This document shows, in pieces, positions 7,760-16,270 of a stretch of 51,327 nucleotides of DNA. The translations under genes and the position numbers were made by a program. The DNA lies in NCBI RefSeq assembly GCF_025465275.1, contig NZ_JAODNK010000186.1, positions 1 to 51,327 of the forward strand. The letters run 5' to 3'. This DNA comes from Nocardia sp. GTDB taxonomy: Bacteria; Actinomycetota; Actinomycetes; Mycobacteriales; Mycobacteriaceae. The notes beneath the pieces are model-generated. The model did no database searches. It was not told where the DNA came from and worked only from the letters and a program-made list of their open reading frames with translations. Position 1 is the stretch's first letter. Every line of letters begins with the position of its first letter.

Positions 7760-8431
7760 TTACGCGGGCCGGGTGGCGCGGTAGAAGGTGACGCGTCCGA
7801 CGTGGCGGTACACCTGGGAATCCACTTCCTCACAGTCGAAGCCGGCAGCCCGCAGGAGGTGGGGGATACCGTCGCCGAGGTTGCCGCTCGCGTGCGGATT
7901 CTTCATCATGCGGCGCGAGGCGTATCCGTCTGTGGCGGAGAGGTTTCCGCCGACATCGGCCAGATGCAGTCGCCCGCCGGGACGGAGTACGCGGAACACC
8001 TCGGCGGCCAGGGTGGGCTTCACCTCGGGGTTGAGGTGGTGCAGCATGAATGAGGAGAATACGTAGTCGAAGCCGGCGTCGGGGAACGGCAGATCTTGCG
8101 CGTACGCGCGTTCGAATCGAATGCCTTTGCGGCCGTGGATCTTGCGCTCGGCGCGAGCCAGGGCGAGCGGATCCGGATCGGTGCCGACAATATCCGCGCA
8201 CGGTTGCGCATCTTTGGCCGCAACGGTGAGTGTGCCGGTGCCGCACCCGATCTCGAGAATCCGGGTATCGGGTGCGAGGTCGGCCTGCCGAATGAGTGAG
8301 CGGTGCACCTTGCGGGCTCCGAGCAGGCGGGTCAACACGTCGTAGAACGGCAGCATGGCGTCACGACCGGCTGCGGGGAGGTAGTCGTGACGGTTGCCCA
8401 TGGCCTGGTGGAGGGGAGTATCTTTCGTCAT
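7760..8431 (-). CDS. Class I SAM-dependent methyltransferase (UbiE/Methyltransf_11 type)
   Basis: 223 residues from ATG 8431 (in-frame ATG 8440 and GTG 8449 are alternatives). SAM-binding motif I is ILEIGCGTGTLT, the acidic loop is VGTDPDP, motif II is FDYVFSSFMLHHL and motif III is VFRVLRPGGRLHLADVG. This layout matches small-molecule methyltransferases of the UbiE/COQ5 class; the substrate is unknown. It is divergent from the AraC-type gene at 8505, which may control it. Confidence 0.88.
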   Translation of the reverse strand: MTKDTPLHQAMGNRHDYLPAAGRDAMLPFYDVLTRLLGARKVHRSLIRQADLAPDTRILEIGCGTGTLTVAAKDAQPCADIVGTDPDPLALARAERKIHGRKGIRFERAYAQDLPFPDAGFDYVFSSFMLHHLNPEVKPTLAAEVFRVLRPGGRLHLADVGGNLSATDGYASRRMMKNPHASGNLGDGIPHLLRAAGFDCEEVDSQVYRHVGRVTFYRATRPA

Positions 8432-8504
8432 GTATTCCATGATGTGCACCGAACTGGCTGAGCAATTGGTGGATCATCGGCAGAACTAGGATTATCTTTG
8501 GTTC

Positions 8505-9404
8505 ATGCCCGAACGTCCGCACGCCATCCGGTACGAAGCGGGCGTGCCGGTGTACCGCTACTCCTCCGATCCTGCTGTACCGCCGATCTCGGTCATGCGA
8601 TTTGCCCACGACGGGCGACCGGGGTACGGCACGCCGCACATCCACGACTTTCCGGTGCTGCTCTACGTCGACCGCGGCACGCCGGGCGAGCAGGAGCATC
8701 CGGGGCTCGCGCGGACCGGCGACGTCTTCGTGGTCGCGCCGGGTGCGGTGGTGGACGGTCGGGCAGTCACCATGGACAGCGCGGTCGGGGTGCTCTTCGA
8801 TCCGGCGGCGCTCGGCGATGACACCCGTGCGCCCTGGCCCGCCTGGCGAGCGCACCCGCTGCTGTTCCCCTTCCTGCACGGCACCCCGAGCGGGTTGCTG
8901 CGGCTGTACGTGCCCGCGGAGCGGCAACCGTTGTGGGAGAACACCATCGCCGCCATCGAGGACGAATTGAGCACGGGCCGAGCGGGATACCGCCAGGCCG
9001 CCGCGGCCCATCTGACATTGCTCCTGGTGGATATCGCCCGGCTGGCGGTCGATGTGGTGGGAGACCTCCAGCGCAGCAATGAATCCGTGCTCGCCGAAGT
9101 CTTCGCCGTCATCGAAGCGCGCTTCACCGACCAACTCTCACTGCGCGACGTCGCGAGCGCGATCGGCATGACTCCCGCCTACCTCACCACCCTGGTCCGC
9201 CGCCGCACCGGCCGCACCGTCCAGGACTGGATCCTCGCCCGCCGCATGTCCGAGGCCCGACGCCTACTCACCGACACCGACCTCCCGATCAACGACATTG
9301 CCCGCCGCGTAGGCATTCTCGACCCCGGCTACTTCGCCCGCAGGTTCCGCCGCGAACACGAGATGACCCCCCGCGTCTGGCGCACCCGCAGCGACGTGGC
9401 TTGA
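8505..9404 (+). CDS. AraC family transcriptional regulator with N-terminal cupin
   Basis: 299 residues. The N-terminal half is a cupin-like sensor (PHIHDFPVLLYVDRG, residues about 45-60). The C-terminal ~100 residues are the double helix-turn-helix: LRDVASAIGMTPAYLTTLVR, then LPINDIARRVGILDPGYFAR and the final RFRREHEMTPRVWR. AraC proteins of this form usually activate a nearby gene when a small ligand is bound. The likely target is the divergent methyltransferase, with a short shared promoter region. Confidence 0.92.
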   Translation: MPERPHAIRYEAGVPVYRYSSDPAVPPISVMRFAHDGRPGYGTPHIHDFPVLLYVDRGTPGEQEHPGLARTGDVFVVAPGAVVDGRAVTMDSAVGVLFDPAALGDDTRAPWPAWRAHPLLFPFLHGTPSGLLRLYVPAERQPLWENTIAAIEDELSTGRAGYRQAAAAHLTLLLVDIARLAVDVVGDLQRSNESVLAEVFAVIEARFTDQLSLRDVASAIGMTPAYLTTLVRRRTGRTVQDWILARRMSEARRLLTDTDLPINDIARRVGILDPGYFARRFRREHEMTPRVWRTRSDVA

Positions 9405-9425
9405 CGGACGGCCTGCAACGGCGAC

Positions 9426-9453
9426 GGTCCCGGTAGTGGCAACCATCGGGACC
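9426..9453. terminator. Candidate hairpin between convergent AraC and lactate monooxygenase genes
   Basis: Arms GGTCCCG and CGGGACC with a 14-nt loop in the 69-bp gap between the two stop codons. Weak but well placed. Confidence 0.4.
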
Positions 9454-9473
9454 ATCGGCCGGGGATCGTGATG

Positions 9474-10634
9474 TCAGGAGACCGGGCGCAGGGATTGGGG
9501 GGTGAGGTCTTTCAGGGTGGGGTAGCCGTCGACTGCCATGATCAGGTCGGCTTCGGCCAGTAGTGAGCGCAGGACGTGGACGATGCCGTCGGTGCCGCCG
9601 AGGTTGAGGCCGTAGGCGTAGGGGCGGCCGATGCCTACGGCGGTGGCGCCGAGGGCCAGGGCCTTGATGATGTCGGCGCCGCTGCGAATGCCGGAGTCGA
9701 ACAGGACGGGCAGTCCTTCGGCCGCGGCGACGACATCCGGGAGCATATCGAGCGCCGGGATGCCGCCATTGGCTTGGCGGCCACCGTGATTGGAGCAGTA
9801 GATGCCGTCCACGCCACCGTCGCGGGCGCGGCGGACGTCGTCGGGATGGCAGATGCCCTTGACGATCAGCGGCAGCTTGGTCAGCGAGCGCAACCACGGG
9901 AGGTCTTCCCAGGTCAGGGGATTGCCGAAGACCTGGATCCATTTCAGGATCGCCGATTGCGGATCCTGTTCCGGTGACTGCGCCAGGCTCGCGCGGAAGA
10001 CCGGATCGGTGAAGTAGTTGGCCAGGCAGTGCCCGCGCAGCTGCGGGAAATTGCCGGTGGACAGATCGCGCGGTCGCCAACCGGTCACCCAGGTGTCGAG
10101 GGTGACGACAATGCCCTTGTATCCGGCGCGCTCGGCGCGTTCGACCAGGCTGGCGGCGAGATCGCGGTCGGTCGGGGTGTAGAGCTGGAAAAAGCCTGGC
10201 GTATCACCGAATTCGGCCGCCACATCCTCCAGCGGGTCGACCATGAGGGTCGATGCCACCATGGGAATGCCGGTGCGCGCCGCGGCGCGCGCGGTCGCGA
10301 GATCGCCGTGGCCGTCCTGGGCGCACAGGCCGATCACGCCGATCGGAGCCATGAAAACCGGTGCGGGCAGGGTCATTCCGAACAGATCGATCGACAGCTC
10401 GCGCTGGGCCGCGCCGACGAACATGCGGGGGATCAGTCCCCAGTGGTCGAAGGCCGTGACATTGGCGCGCTGGGTGCGCTCATCGCCGGCGCCGCCGGCC
10501 ACATACGACCACACCGACGGCGGCATGGCCGCGCGCGCCCGCTCCTCCAGATCGGTGAAGCTCACCGGGAGCGCGGGCACTACGCCGCGTAGTCCGTTGA
10601 AGTAGATCTCGTTCTGAAAGTCACCGAATGCCAT
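9474..10634 (-). CDS. Lactate 2-monooxygenase / FMN-dependent alpha-hydroxy-acid oxidase
   Basis: 386 residues. It closely follows the sequence I know for Mycobacterium smegmatis lactate 2-monooxygenase: YENEIY-like N-terminus (FQNEIYFNGLRGV), SYVAGGAGDERTQRANV, HWGLIPRM, APIGVIGLCAQDGHGD, FQLY, VTLDTWVTGWRPRDL, KGICHPDDVRRARDGGVDGI, and the catalytic SNHGGRQANGG, then the FMN-phosphate loop DSGIRSGADI and GIGRP. The enzyme oxidises L-lactate with O2 to acetate, CO2 and water, or releases pyruvate as an oxidase. It is divergent from an Lrp-type regulator, the usual control for amino/hydroxy-acid use. Confidence 0.92.
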   Translation of the reverse strand: MAFGDFQNEIYFNGLRGVVPALPVSFTDLEERARAAMPPSVWSYVAGGAGDERTQRANVTAFDHWGLIPRMFVGAAQRELSIDLFGMTLPAPVFMAPIGVIGLCAQDGHGDLATARAAARTGIPMVASTLMVDPLEDVAAEFGDTPGFFQLYTPTDRDLAASLVERAERAGYKGIVVTLDTWVTGWRPRDLSTGNFPQLRGHCLANYFTDPVFRASLAQSPEQDPQSAILKWIQVFGNPLTWEDLPWLRSLTKLPLIVKGICHPDDVRRARDGGVDGIYCSNHGGRQANGGIPALDMLPDVVAAAEGLPVLFDSGIRSGADIIKALALGATAVGIGRPYAYGLNLGGTDGIVHVLRSLLAEADLIMAVDGYPTLKDLTPQSLRPVS

Positions 10635-10739
10635 GACGTCATCTCCAGTTTCCGAACGTGCCGGGGTACCTGATTATTGTGCGAGACTGAGCGTTGGAAC
10701 CGAACGAAACGCAGTATTCAGTCACGGAGACCGGTACAC

Positions 10740-11783
10740 GTGCAGGATGATGTCAGAGCGCTGAGTGAAGAGGACCTCGCGCTGATCCACGCCCTGCAAT
10801 TGCGGCCCCGCGCTTCGTGGACCGAGCTGGGGCAGGTGCTTGGCATCGATCCGGTGACCGTCGCCCGCCGCTGGCAGCGCCTGGACGATCGCGGTGAAGC
10901 GTGGGTGTGCGTCTCGCCGGGGCCTGCGCTGTTCGATTTGGTCTGCGCCGCGTACGTCGATATCGACTGCGCTGCCGGGGCGACCGCGACGGTGGTGGCT
11001 GCGCTCGCCGGGCATCCGCACATGCTCACCCTCGAACGATCGGGTGGCAGCAATCGCATTCTCGCCACCGTGGCGACCCGCGACTTCGATCAGATGGCCC
11101 GGTACACCCTGGATGTGCTCCCGGCCGTCCCGAATGTTGTCGCCGTGCGGACTCGGATCGTCACGCACTGGTTCGCCGAGGGTGGCAGCTGGCGCATCGA
11201 CGCGCTGGCTCCGGAGCAGCGCGACCAGTTGCGAACACCCGCTGCTCCCGCCTCCGACGTGCGCGGACGGCGGCAGGTGACCGAGCTGGACCGGGCGATG
11301 ATCGATCAGCTGTACGGCGACGGCCGGGCCTCGCATCGGGCGATCGCCACCGCATTGGGGACCAGCAGCTCCACCGTCAAACGGCGGATCGACGAGCTGA
11401 CCCGGCTCGGCCTGCTCAGCTTTCGCTGCGATTTCGCGCGCCCGCTCGGCGGCTGGCCGGTCGCGGTGACCTTCTGTGCGACGGCGCCCACCGCCGCGCT
11501 ATCCACGATCGGGTACGCGCTCATCCGGCTGCCGCAGACCCGCAATTGCGCCGTGGTGAGCGGTACGCACAATCTTGTGGTGCAGGCCGGGCTGCATTCG
11601 GTCGCGGAGGTGACGCGGTTCGAAAACCAGCTCGCCACCATGCATCCCGAGCTCGCCATTACCGAGCGCAGCATCACGCTGCGGCACGAAAAGCTGCTCG
11701 GCCGTATCCTCGATCAGCACGGTCGATCCAAAGCTGTTGTCCCGCCCGATATCTGGCGGGATATTTCGTCCGCCGCTCAGTAG
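10740..11783 (+). CDS. Tandem-domain Lrp/AsnC family transcriptional regulator
   Basis: 347 residues, about twice the length of a normal Lrp. Two DNA-binding units are visible: residues about 8-60 (LSEEDLALIHALQLRPRAS, then LGQVLGIDPVTVARRWQRL) and about 180-235 (VTELDRAMIDQLYGDGRAS, then IATALGTSSSTVKRRIDEL). Each is followed by an alpha/beta ligand-type region. GTG at 10740 was chosen for the GGAGA at 10726-10730; the frame stays open to 10677. It probably controls the divergent lactate monooxygenase. Its stop overlaps that of the convergent hydrolase by 7 bp. Confidence 0.9.
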   Translation: MQDDVRALSEEDLALIHALQLRPRASWTELGQVLGIDPVTVARRWQRLDDRGEAWVCVSPGPALFDLVCAAYVDIDCAAGATATVVAALAGHPHMLTLERSGGSNRILATVATRDFDQMARYTLDVLPAVPNVVAVRTRIVTHWFAEGGSWRIDALAPEQRDQLRTPAAPASDVRGRRQVTELDRAMIDQLYGDGRASHRAIATALGTSSSTVKRRIDELTRLGLLSFRCDFARPLGGWPVAVTFCATAPTAALSTIGYALIRLPQTRNCAVVSGTHNLVVQAGLHSVAEVTRFENQLATMHPELAITERSITLRHEKLLGRILDQHGRSKAVVPPDIWRDISSAAQ

Positions 11784-12571
11784 TTGGCGTTGAGATATTC
11801 AGCGGCGTGTGTTGTCCACAGCACGTCGGTGCCGGGCATGGTGTGGCCCGAGTATCGGACGTGCTCGCCATCGGGCCACGGCGTGAGGTATCCGAGCAGG
11901 CCGCGCACGGCCGCAGAATAGCGGTCCAGGTTCGAGACCGGGTCCAGCAGTAGGAAATCCAGCAGCTCGTGGAAAAGCAGCGGGGTCAGATTGCCGATCC
12001 GAGCGCCCTCGACCAGTGAGAAGGGTGAGATTCCGGCATCGATGAGACGCAGAGGCGAATCGGCGGGGGAGGCGGTGATGATGTCATTGGGGTTGGCGTA
12101 CTCGAACACGTCGATATCGGTCGGCCACGCCTTGCGCCGCCGGTGCAGGCCGTATGTGCCTGCGGGGCAGAGATTTCCCACCGATTGCCCGGACCGTCGC
12201 ATCGGATTGGCGATATTCACCACGAAAGCGATCTCCAGCGGTGAGCCGTCGACATTGGTGAATCGTCCCGCCCGCACACCTTCGAGGATGGTGCTCGCGA
12301 CGATCCCGCCGAGCGAATAACTCAGCAGCCCACAGATATTCGGCGAATCCTGTAGCGCCTGTACGCCCGCCGCGACCCCCAGTCGTACCGAGGTGTCCAG
12401 CGAGGGTCCCCAGGTATTCGGATCCGGCCCGATCGATGCGGGCCAGTCCGGTTCGAACCAGCTGAACTTCGCCGGGTCCAGCAGTTTGGTGACATCGTGC
12501 AGCATGCCGGCCGGGGTGCCATCGGAATTGCGCTGCTCCCCGGTGCCGCGCAAGGTAATGATGTCGATCAT
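11777..12571 (-). CDS. Alpha/beta hydrolase, cutinase / phage lysin B-like
   Basis: 264 residues from ATG 12571, which has GGAG seven bases upstream; ATG 12583 and 12616 are longer options. It begins IDIITLRGTGEQ, the first strand and loop typical of actinobacterial cutinase, PE-PPE and lysin-B hydrolases. The nucleophile elbow reads LLSYSLGGIVAS, so the usual GYSxGG has S for the first G. A conserved VNIANPMR block follows, and a late HTMPGTDVLWTTHAAEYL contains the likely catalytic histidine. No signal peptide is seen. Cutinase-like enzymes cleave esters; mycolyl-ester or polyester substrates are possible but unproven. It lies 114 bp downstream of the TetR-controlled SDR on the same strand. 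Confidence 0.65.
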   Translation of the reverse strand: MIDIITLRGTGEQRNSDGTPAGMLHDVTKLLDPAKFSWFEPDWPASIGPDPNTWGPSLDTSVRLGVAAGVQALQDSPNICGLLSYSLGGIVASTILEGVRAGRFTNVDGSPLEIAFVVNIANPMRRSGQSVGNLCPAGTYGLHRRRKAWPTDIDVFEYANPNDIITASPADSPLRLIDAGISPFSLVEGARIGNLTPLLFHELLDFLLLDPVSNLDRYSAAVRGLLGYLTPWPDGEHVRYSGHTMPGTDVLWTTHAAEYLNANY

Positions 12572-12685
12572 GATCAACTCCATCTGCGCGCCGAAATTTT
12601 CGGCGTCTACCAGCAACGTTAGGCGCGGCAGCGGCGGGAAACGCGAGTAGTGAACTACCTGATCATGCGGTGCGCGGTGCGGTTT

Positions 12686-13444
12686 TCACCCTGCGGACCA
12701 GCCACCGTCGACCGGCAGGATCGCGCCATTGATGAACGCTGCGGCATCGGAGGCCAGGAACACCGCGACGTCCGCCATCTGCTCCGGCTGGGCGATGTTC
12801 TGGGCGAGGGACAGGATCGGCCGTAGGCGGGTGATGCCCTCGGCATCCCAGTTCGGGGTGGGCCCGGCGATGCCGGTGAGCGTGGGGCCGGGAAGGATTG
12901 CATTGCAACGGATCCCGTCATTGGCGTGAGCCCATGCGACATTGCGGGTGATGCCGACAACTCCGTGTTTTGATGCGGTGTAGGCGATACCCGCGGCGCC
13001 GCCGCGAACGCCCGCCTCGGAGGCGGTATTGACGATCGCGCCCGCGGCCTGCTTCAGCATGTGCGGAAGTACCGCACGCGTGACCAGGAAGGTGCCGGTC
13101 AGGTTGATCCGCAGGACCCGATCCCATACCTCTATCGAGGTATCCGCAGGCAGGGCCATGGTGTCCATGATTCCGGCGTTATTGCACAGCACATCGATCC
13201 GTCCGAACGTCTCGACGGCTGTGTCGACCAGCCGTGCCACCGACGCCTCATCGGAGATATCGACCGCGACCGGGAGAGCGGCCGAGCCGATATCGGCCGC
13301 AGTCTTCTCCGCGCCCGTGATGTCGATATCGGCGGCGACCCCCTTGGCTCCCGCCGCTGCGAAGGCCACCGCCATCGCGCGTCCGATACCCGATCCGGCA
13401 CCGGTGATCACCGCGACCTTGCCATCGAAGTTATTGCTGCTCAA
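12686..13444 (-). CDS. SDR family oxidoreductase
   Basis: 252 residues from a TTG start at 13444 (LSSNNFDGKVAVITG), preceded by GAGAGGAG at good spacing. Cofactor motif TGAGSGIGRAM with D in AADIDITG (suggests NAD+), NNAG in LCNNAGIMD, catalytic S...Y..K in NTASEAG...IAYTASKHG, and the C-terminal INGAILPVDGGWSAG. This is a classical SDR; the substrate is unknown. The upstream region holds a perfect 24-bp operator shared with the divergent TetR gene. Confidence 0.92.
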   Translation of the reverse strand: MSSNNFDGKVAVITGAGSGIGRAMAVAFAAAGAKGVAADIDITGAEKTAADIGSAALPVAVDISDEASVARLVDTAVETFGRIDVLCNNAGIMDTMALPADTSIEVWDRVLRINLTGTFLVTRAVLPHMLKQAAGAIVNTASEAGVRGGAAGIAYTASKHGVVGITRNVAWAHANDGIRCNAILPGPTLTGIAGPTPNWDAEGITRLRPILSLAQNIAQPEQMADVAVFLASDAAAFINGAILPVDGGWSAG

Positions 13445-13500
13445 AGAAACTCCTCTCAGCGAGTGAACCGGAGGCGCATTGCCTCGAACGTCCCGGCACA

Positions 13501-13524
13501 CAACCGGACAGAATTGTCCGGTTG
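13501..13524. promoter_or_regulatory. Perfect palindromic operator between SDR and TetR genes
   Basis: 10-bp arms CAACCGGACA and TGTCCGGTTG with spacer GAAT. It lies 56 bp from the SDR start and 14 bp from the TetR start, so one bound repressor could shut both promoters. Assignment to the adjacent TetR protein is inferred. Confidence 0.75.
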
Positions 13525-13538
13525 CTAAGCTAGTGTGC

Positions 13539-14084
13539 GTGCCCCCGCAACGTCGCGTCAATAGAGGCCCGAGCGCCGCCGCCGGCAACCGCGCGGCACT
13601 CATCACCGCCGCCCGCCAGGTCTTCGCCGAAACCGGTTTCCACGCCCCCTTCAGCCTGATCGCCCGCACCGCGGGTGTAGGCCAAGGCAGCCTCTACCGC
13701 CACTTCCCTGACCGTCAGAGCCTCGCCCTGGCCGTCTTCGAAAACAACATCGAATCCCTGGAATCCTTCGCCGCCGCCCCCGAAGTAACCCTCGACGCCA
13801 TCCTCACCGAGGTAATCGCCCAACTCCCCAGCGCCATAACCATCGTCGCCGCCCTCGACCACACCGCCACAGACCCCCACCTATCCGCCCTGGCCGACCG
13901 CCTCCGCCACCTCCTGGCCACCAAACTCGAACCCGCCCGCCCCACCTGGCGCCCCGACCTGACCCCCGACGACCTCATGCTCGCCCTCGCAATGCTCGCC
14001 TCCCTCCTCTCCAACACCGAACCCGCAGCCCGCCCAGCCCGCACCACCGCCGCCTGGACCCTCCTCCGCCAAGGCCTGCAATGA
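13539..14084 (+). CDS. TetR family transcriptional regulator
   Basis: 181 residues from GTG 13539 (GTG 13533 is close by). The N-terminal DNA-binding domain is clear: NRAALITAARQVFAETGF, then FSLIARTAGVGQGSLYRHFP and the DRQSLALAVFE helix. The C-terminal ligand domain is generic. The start lies only 14 bp after the palindromic operator and has no Shine-Dalgarno sequence, so a leaderless or very short leader transcript is likely. It should repress itself and the divergent SDR-hydrolase pair. Confidence 0.9.
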   Translation: MPPQRRVNRGPSAAAGNRAALITAARQVFAETGFHAPFSLIARTAGVGQGSLYRHFPDRQSLALAVFENNIESLESFAAAPEVTLDAILTEVIAQLPSAITIVAALDHTATDPHLSALADRLRHLLATKLEPARPTWRPDLTPDDLMLALAMLASLLSNTEPAARPARTTAAWTLLRQGLQ

Positions 14085-14091
14085 CATTGGC

Positions 14092-14328
14092 TCAATTGGG
14101 TGATGAAGGTGCTGAACTGTCCAGCCACCTCGGTTGCAATGGAGCTGAGACCGGTGGCAACGGCACTGCGGGCGCATTGGTGTTTGACGATGGATCTGGT
14201 TGGGCGAGCGGGACCAGCAATGCGGCGACGATCAGTGCGAGGGCAGCGAGGGCGCCGGTAATGATGCGAGCTATTGCGTACCAGTGCAAACGCCAGCGGC
14301 ATTCCGGCACTTGAGTTTCGGCGGCCAT
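14092..14328 (-). CDS. Small membrane protein, hypothetical
   Basis: 78 residues from ATG 14328, preceded by AGGAGG at a short 3-base spacing. One strong transmembrane helix (IITGALAALALIVAALLVPL, residues about 17-36) is followed by a proline/serine-rich tail. The frame extends upstream to 14499, but that part is arginine-rich and looks non-coding. No family recognised. Support is the ribosome site and the clean hydrophobic helix. Confidence 0.5.
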   Translation of the reverse strand: MAAETQVPECRWRLHWYAIARIITGALAALALIVAALLVPLAQPDPSSNTNAPAVPLPPVSAPLQPRWLDSSAPSSPN

Positions 14329-14590
14329 GCCCCTCCTGGAAACAAGTCTCCTGGGCAGATCGCCGCGCGAACAGTTGCCATTACCGTGCACTCGACCACC
14401 TACGCGTCGACCAGTCGTATGAAGCCTCATCGACCAGGAACTGGTGGCGGGTTCTTCTCGGCGTTTGCCGCCCTCAGTTCCTGGTGGTGGTCGTTTCACT
14501 TGGGCGAGGGCGGGATTCGGGTTGGTGGGTGGGATCGGAGTGATAAGTCACCTGAGGCAATTCCCACTGTTGCTGTCCGGGGGACCGAAA

Positions 14591-15364
14591 GTGGCTGACA
14601 ATACTGGCGTGGATGCTCTCACGGTGCGTAAGTGCGGGGATGGGCCCGAAGTGGTGCTGGTCCATGGTGGGGCCGGGCCGAGGACTACGTGGGCTGGGAT
14701 GGAATCGCTGGGTGCGCGGTGGAAGCTGCTGCTCGTGTATCGGCGCGGGTTCGAGCCGAGTCCGCCGGCGCTGGGTGGGCGGCAGGACTTTCTGGTCGAT
14801 GCGGACGATCTCGGTGCGGTTTTCCGGGCGTGCCGACCTCATGTGGTCGCCCATTCCTACGGGGTGCTCGGAACACTGCTGGCCGCGGCTGAACGGCCGG
14901 AGAGTGTGCGCTCGCTGACGCTGATCGAACCACCTCTTTTCTTCCTTGTTCCAGGGGACCCGGACGTGGCTCGACTGGAAGAATTGGGGGACGCGGTCCT
15001 CATCAATGGTCTTGATGCCGACCCCGATTCGCTGCGCGAATTCCTCGCTCTCGCTGGATCACCCGGGGTCGATGCCGAACGCTTTCCGGAAGCGGTTGTG
15101 GCCGCTGTGCACCGCGCGCAGGGTGGGCGGCTGCCTGGGCAAGCGCGGCCTGATCTCGCGGCATTGCGTGCGGCCGGAGTGCCCGCCCTGGTCGCTTCCG
15201 GCGGACATTCCCTTGCGCTGGAACGGATATGCGACGCGCTCGCCGAGGAGCTCGGAGCTCAACGGCTCACCGCGCCGGGAGCCGGCCATTTCGTCCCGGC
15301 TGCACCGGGCTTCACCGACGAGCTGGAGAAGTTCCTCTCCCATTGCGAGGGCGAATCCCTGTGA
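14591..15364 (+). CDS. Alpha/beta fold hydrolase
   Basis: 257 residues from GTG 14591, with GGGGGA upstream. Oxyanion motif VLVHGGAGPRTTW, nucleophile serine in VVAHSYGVLG (H-S-Y-G), an acid after PALVASGGHS and catalytic histidine in APGAGHFVPAAPGF. This is a typical small hydrolase of the esterase/lactonase type; the substrate is unknown. The frame is open to 14444 but the upstream part has no hydrolase character. Confidence 0.85.
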   Translation: MADNTGVDALTVRKCGDGPEVVLVHGGAGPRTTWAGMESLGARWKLLLVYRRGFEPSPPALGGRQDFLVDADDLGAVFRACRPHVVAHSYGVLGTLLAAAERPESVRSLTLIEPPLFFLVPGDPDVARLEELGDAVLINGLDADPDSLREFLALAGSPGVDAERFPEAVVAAVHRAQGGRLPGQARPDLAALRAAGVPALVASGGHSLALERICDALAEELGAQRLTAPGAGHFVPAAPGFTDELEKFLSHCEGESL

Positions 15365-15454
15365 CGATGGCGGTCGCCCGGGAGTCTCGCGGCACTCCCT
15401 GACCTCGAATGCGGATGCTTTATTGTCTGTGGCGCAACGGAATACGGAGGGCAA

Positions 15455-16129
15455 ATGGGATCGACCGCGCCAGTGACCAATGTGATCGACGTCAGTGGGC
15501 AGGCGGCCGTCGCAGGTGATCGCGACACCATCGGGGGCTGGCCCGTCTTGGACGCGGATCAGCCCTGGCCGGTGTGCGACTGCGGCGAGCGCATGGCTTT
15601 GTACTTCCAGGTCGAGATTCCTGCCGGGGTGCCGCACTTCGGTGGTGACCAGCTGCTGGTCTTCCAATGCCCGGTCGAAAGCGACGCCTGCTATCCGTCC
15701 GAGACCCAGCTGCCTCCGGAATTCTGGGACCACCCGGCCGAGAACGACCATGCGTTCTGGCGAATCCTGCTGCAGCGCAATGGTGTCGCCGCCGCGACCG
15801 CAGACCCGTACCTACGGCCGCACCGATTGACAGTCCATGAATTCGAGGATGTGGACCACCGCAACGACAGCCTGCCGCTGCAGGATTTCAAAGTGGGCGG
15901 CGCCGCATTCTGGGTGCAGGCCGCTGAACACTTCCGCTGCGCGTGCGGCACCGATCTGGTCTTCCTCTGCCAGATCCCGGAAAGCTTCGAGTTCTCCGCC
16001 TACCTGCACGATCTGTCCGTCGATTATCCAGCTCTCGATGACGGACTACTGCTGGGCAATATCGTCTACGTCCTGGCGTGCCCGGCGCACTGCCACCCGG
16101 CAGCCGCCTACCCGGTCTGTCAGAACTGA
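15455..16129 (+). CDS. DUF1963 (YwqG)-like protein with internally repeated CxCG motif
   Basis: 224 residues. It starts as YwqG/DUF1963 proteins do (IGGWPVLDADQPWPVC, then ALYFQVEIP). Two similar halves stand out: CDCGERMALYFQVEIP at about residues 41-56 with a later FQCPVESDAC, and CACGTDLVFLCQIPES at about 162-177 with a later LACPAHCHP. The paired cysteines suggest metal or disulfide sites in each half; that is inference. Function unknown. It stands alone between two other plus-strand genes. Confidence 0.65.
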   Translation: MGSTAPVTNVIDVSGQAAVAGDRDTIGGWPVLDADQPWPVCDCGERMALYFQVEIPAGVPHFGGDQLLVFQCPVESDACYPSETQLPPEFWDHPAENDHAFWRILLQRNGVAAATADPYLRPHRLTVHEFEDVDHRNDSLPLQDFKVGGAAFWVQAAEHFRCACGTDLVFLCQIPESFEFSAYLHDLSVDYPALDDGLLLGNIVYVLACPAHCHPAAAYPVCQN

Positions 16130-16270
16130 TCCCGGGGGTTCGGCAGATAAGGCGAATCGGTCGGACGCCTGCGCCTCGACTCGGTCGTGACCGATTCGGT
16201 GACCGATACGGTAGCGCGCGGATCGGGGTACAGTGGCGCGGTTCGATTACAGACGAGGAAACGCGCTCTC

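Noticed and set aside
14444..14590. Longer N-terminus for the hydrolase at 14591
   Set aside because: The added part is Gly/Arg-rich with no homology-like pattern, while GTG 14591 has a good ribosome site.
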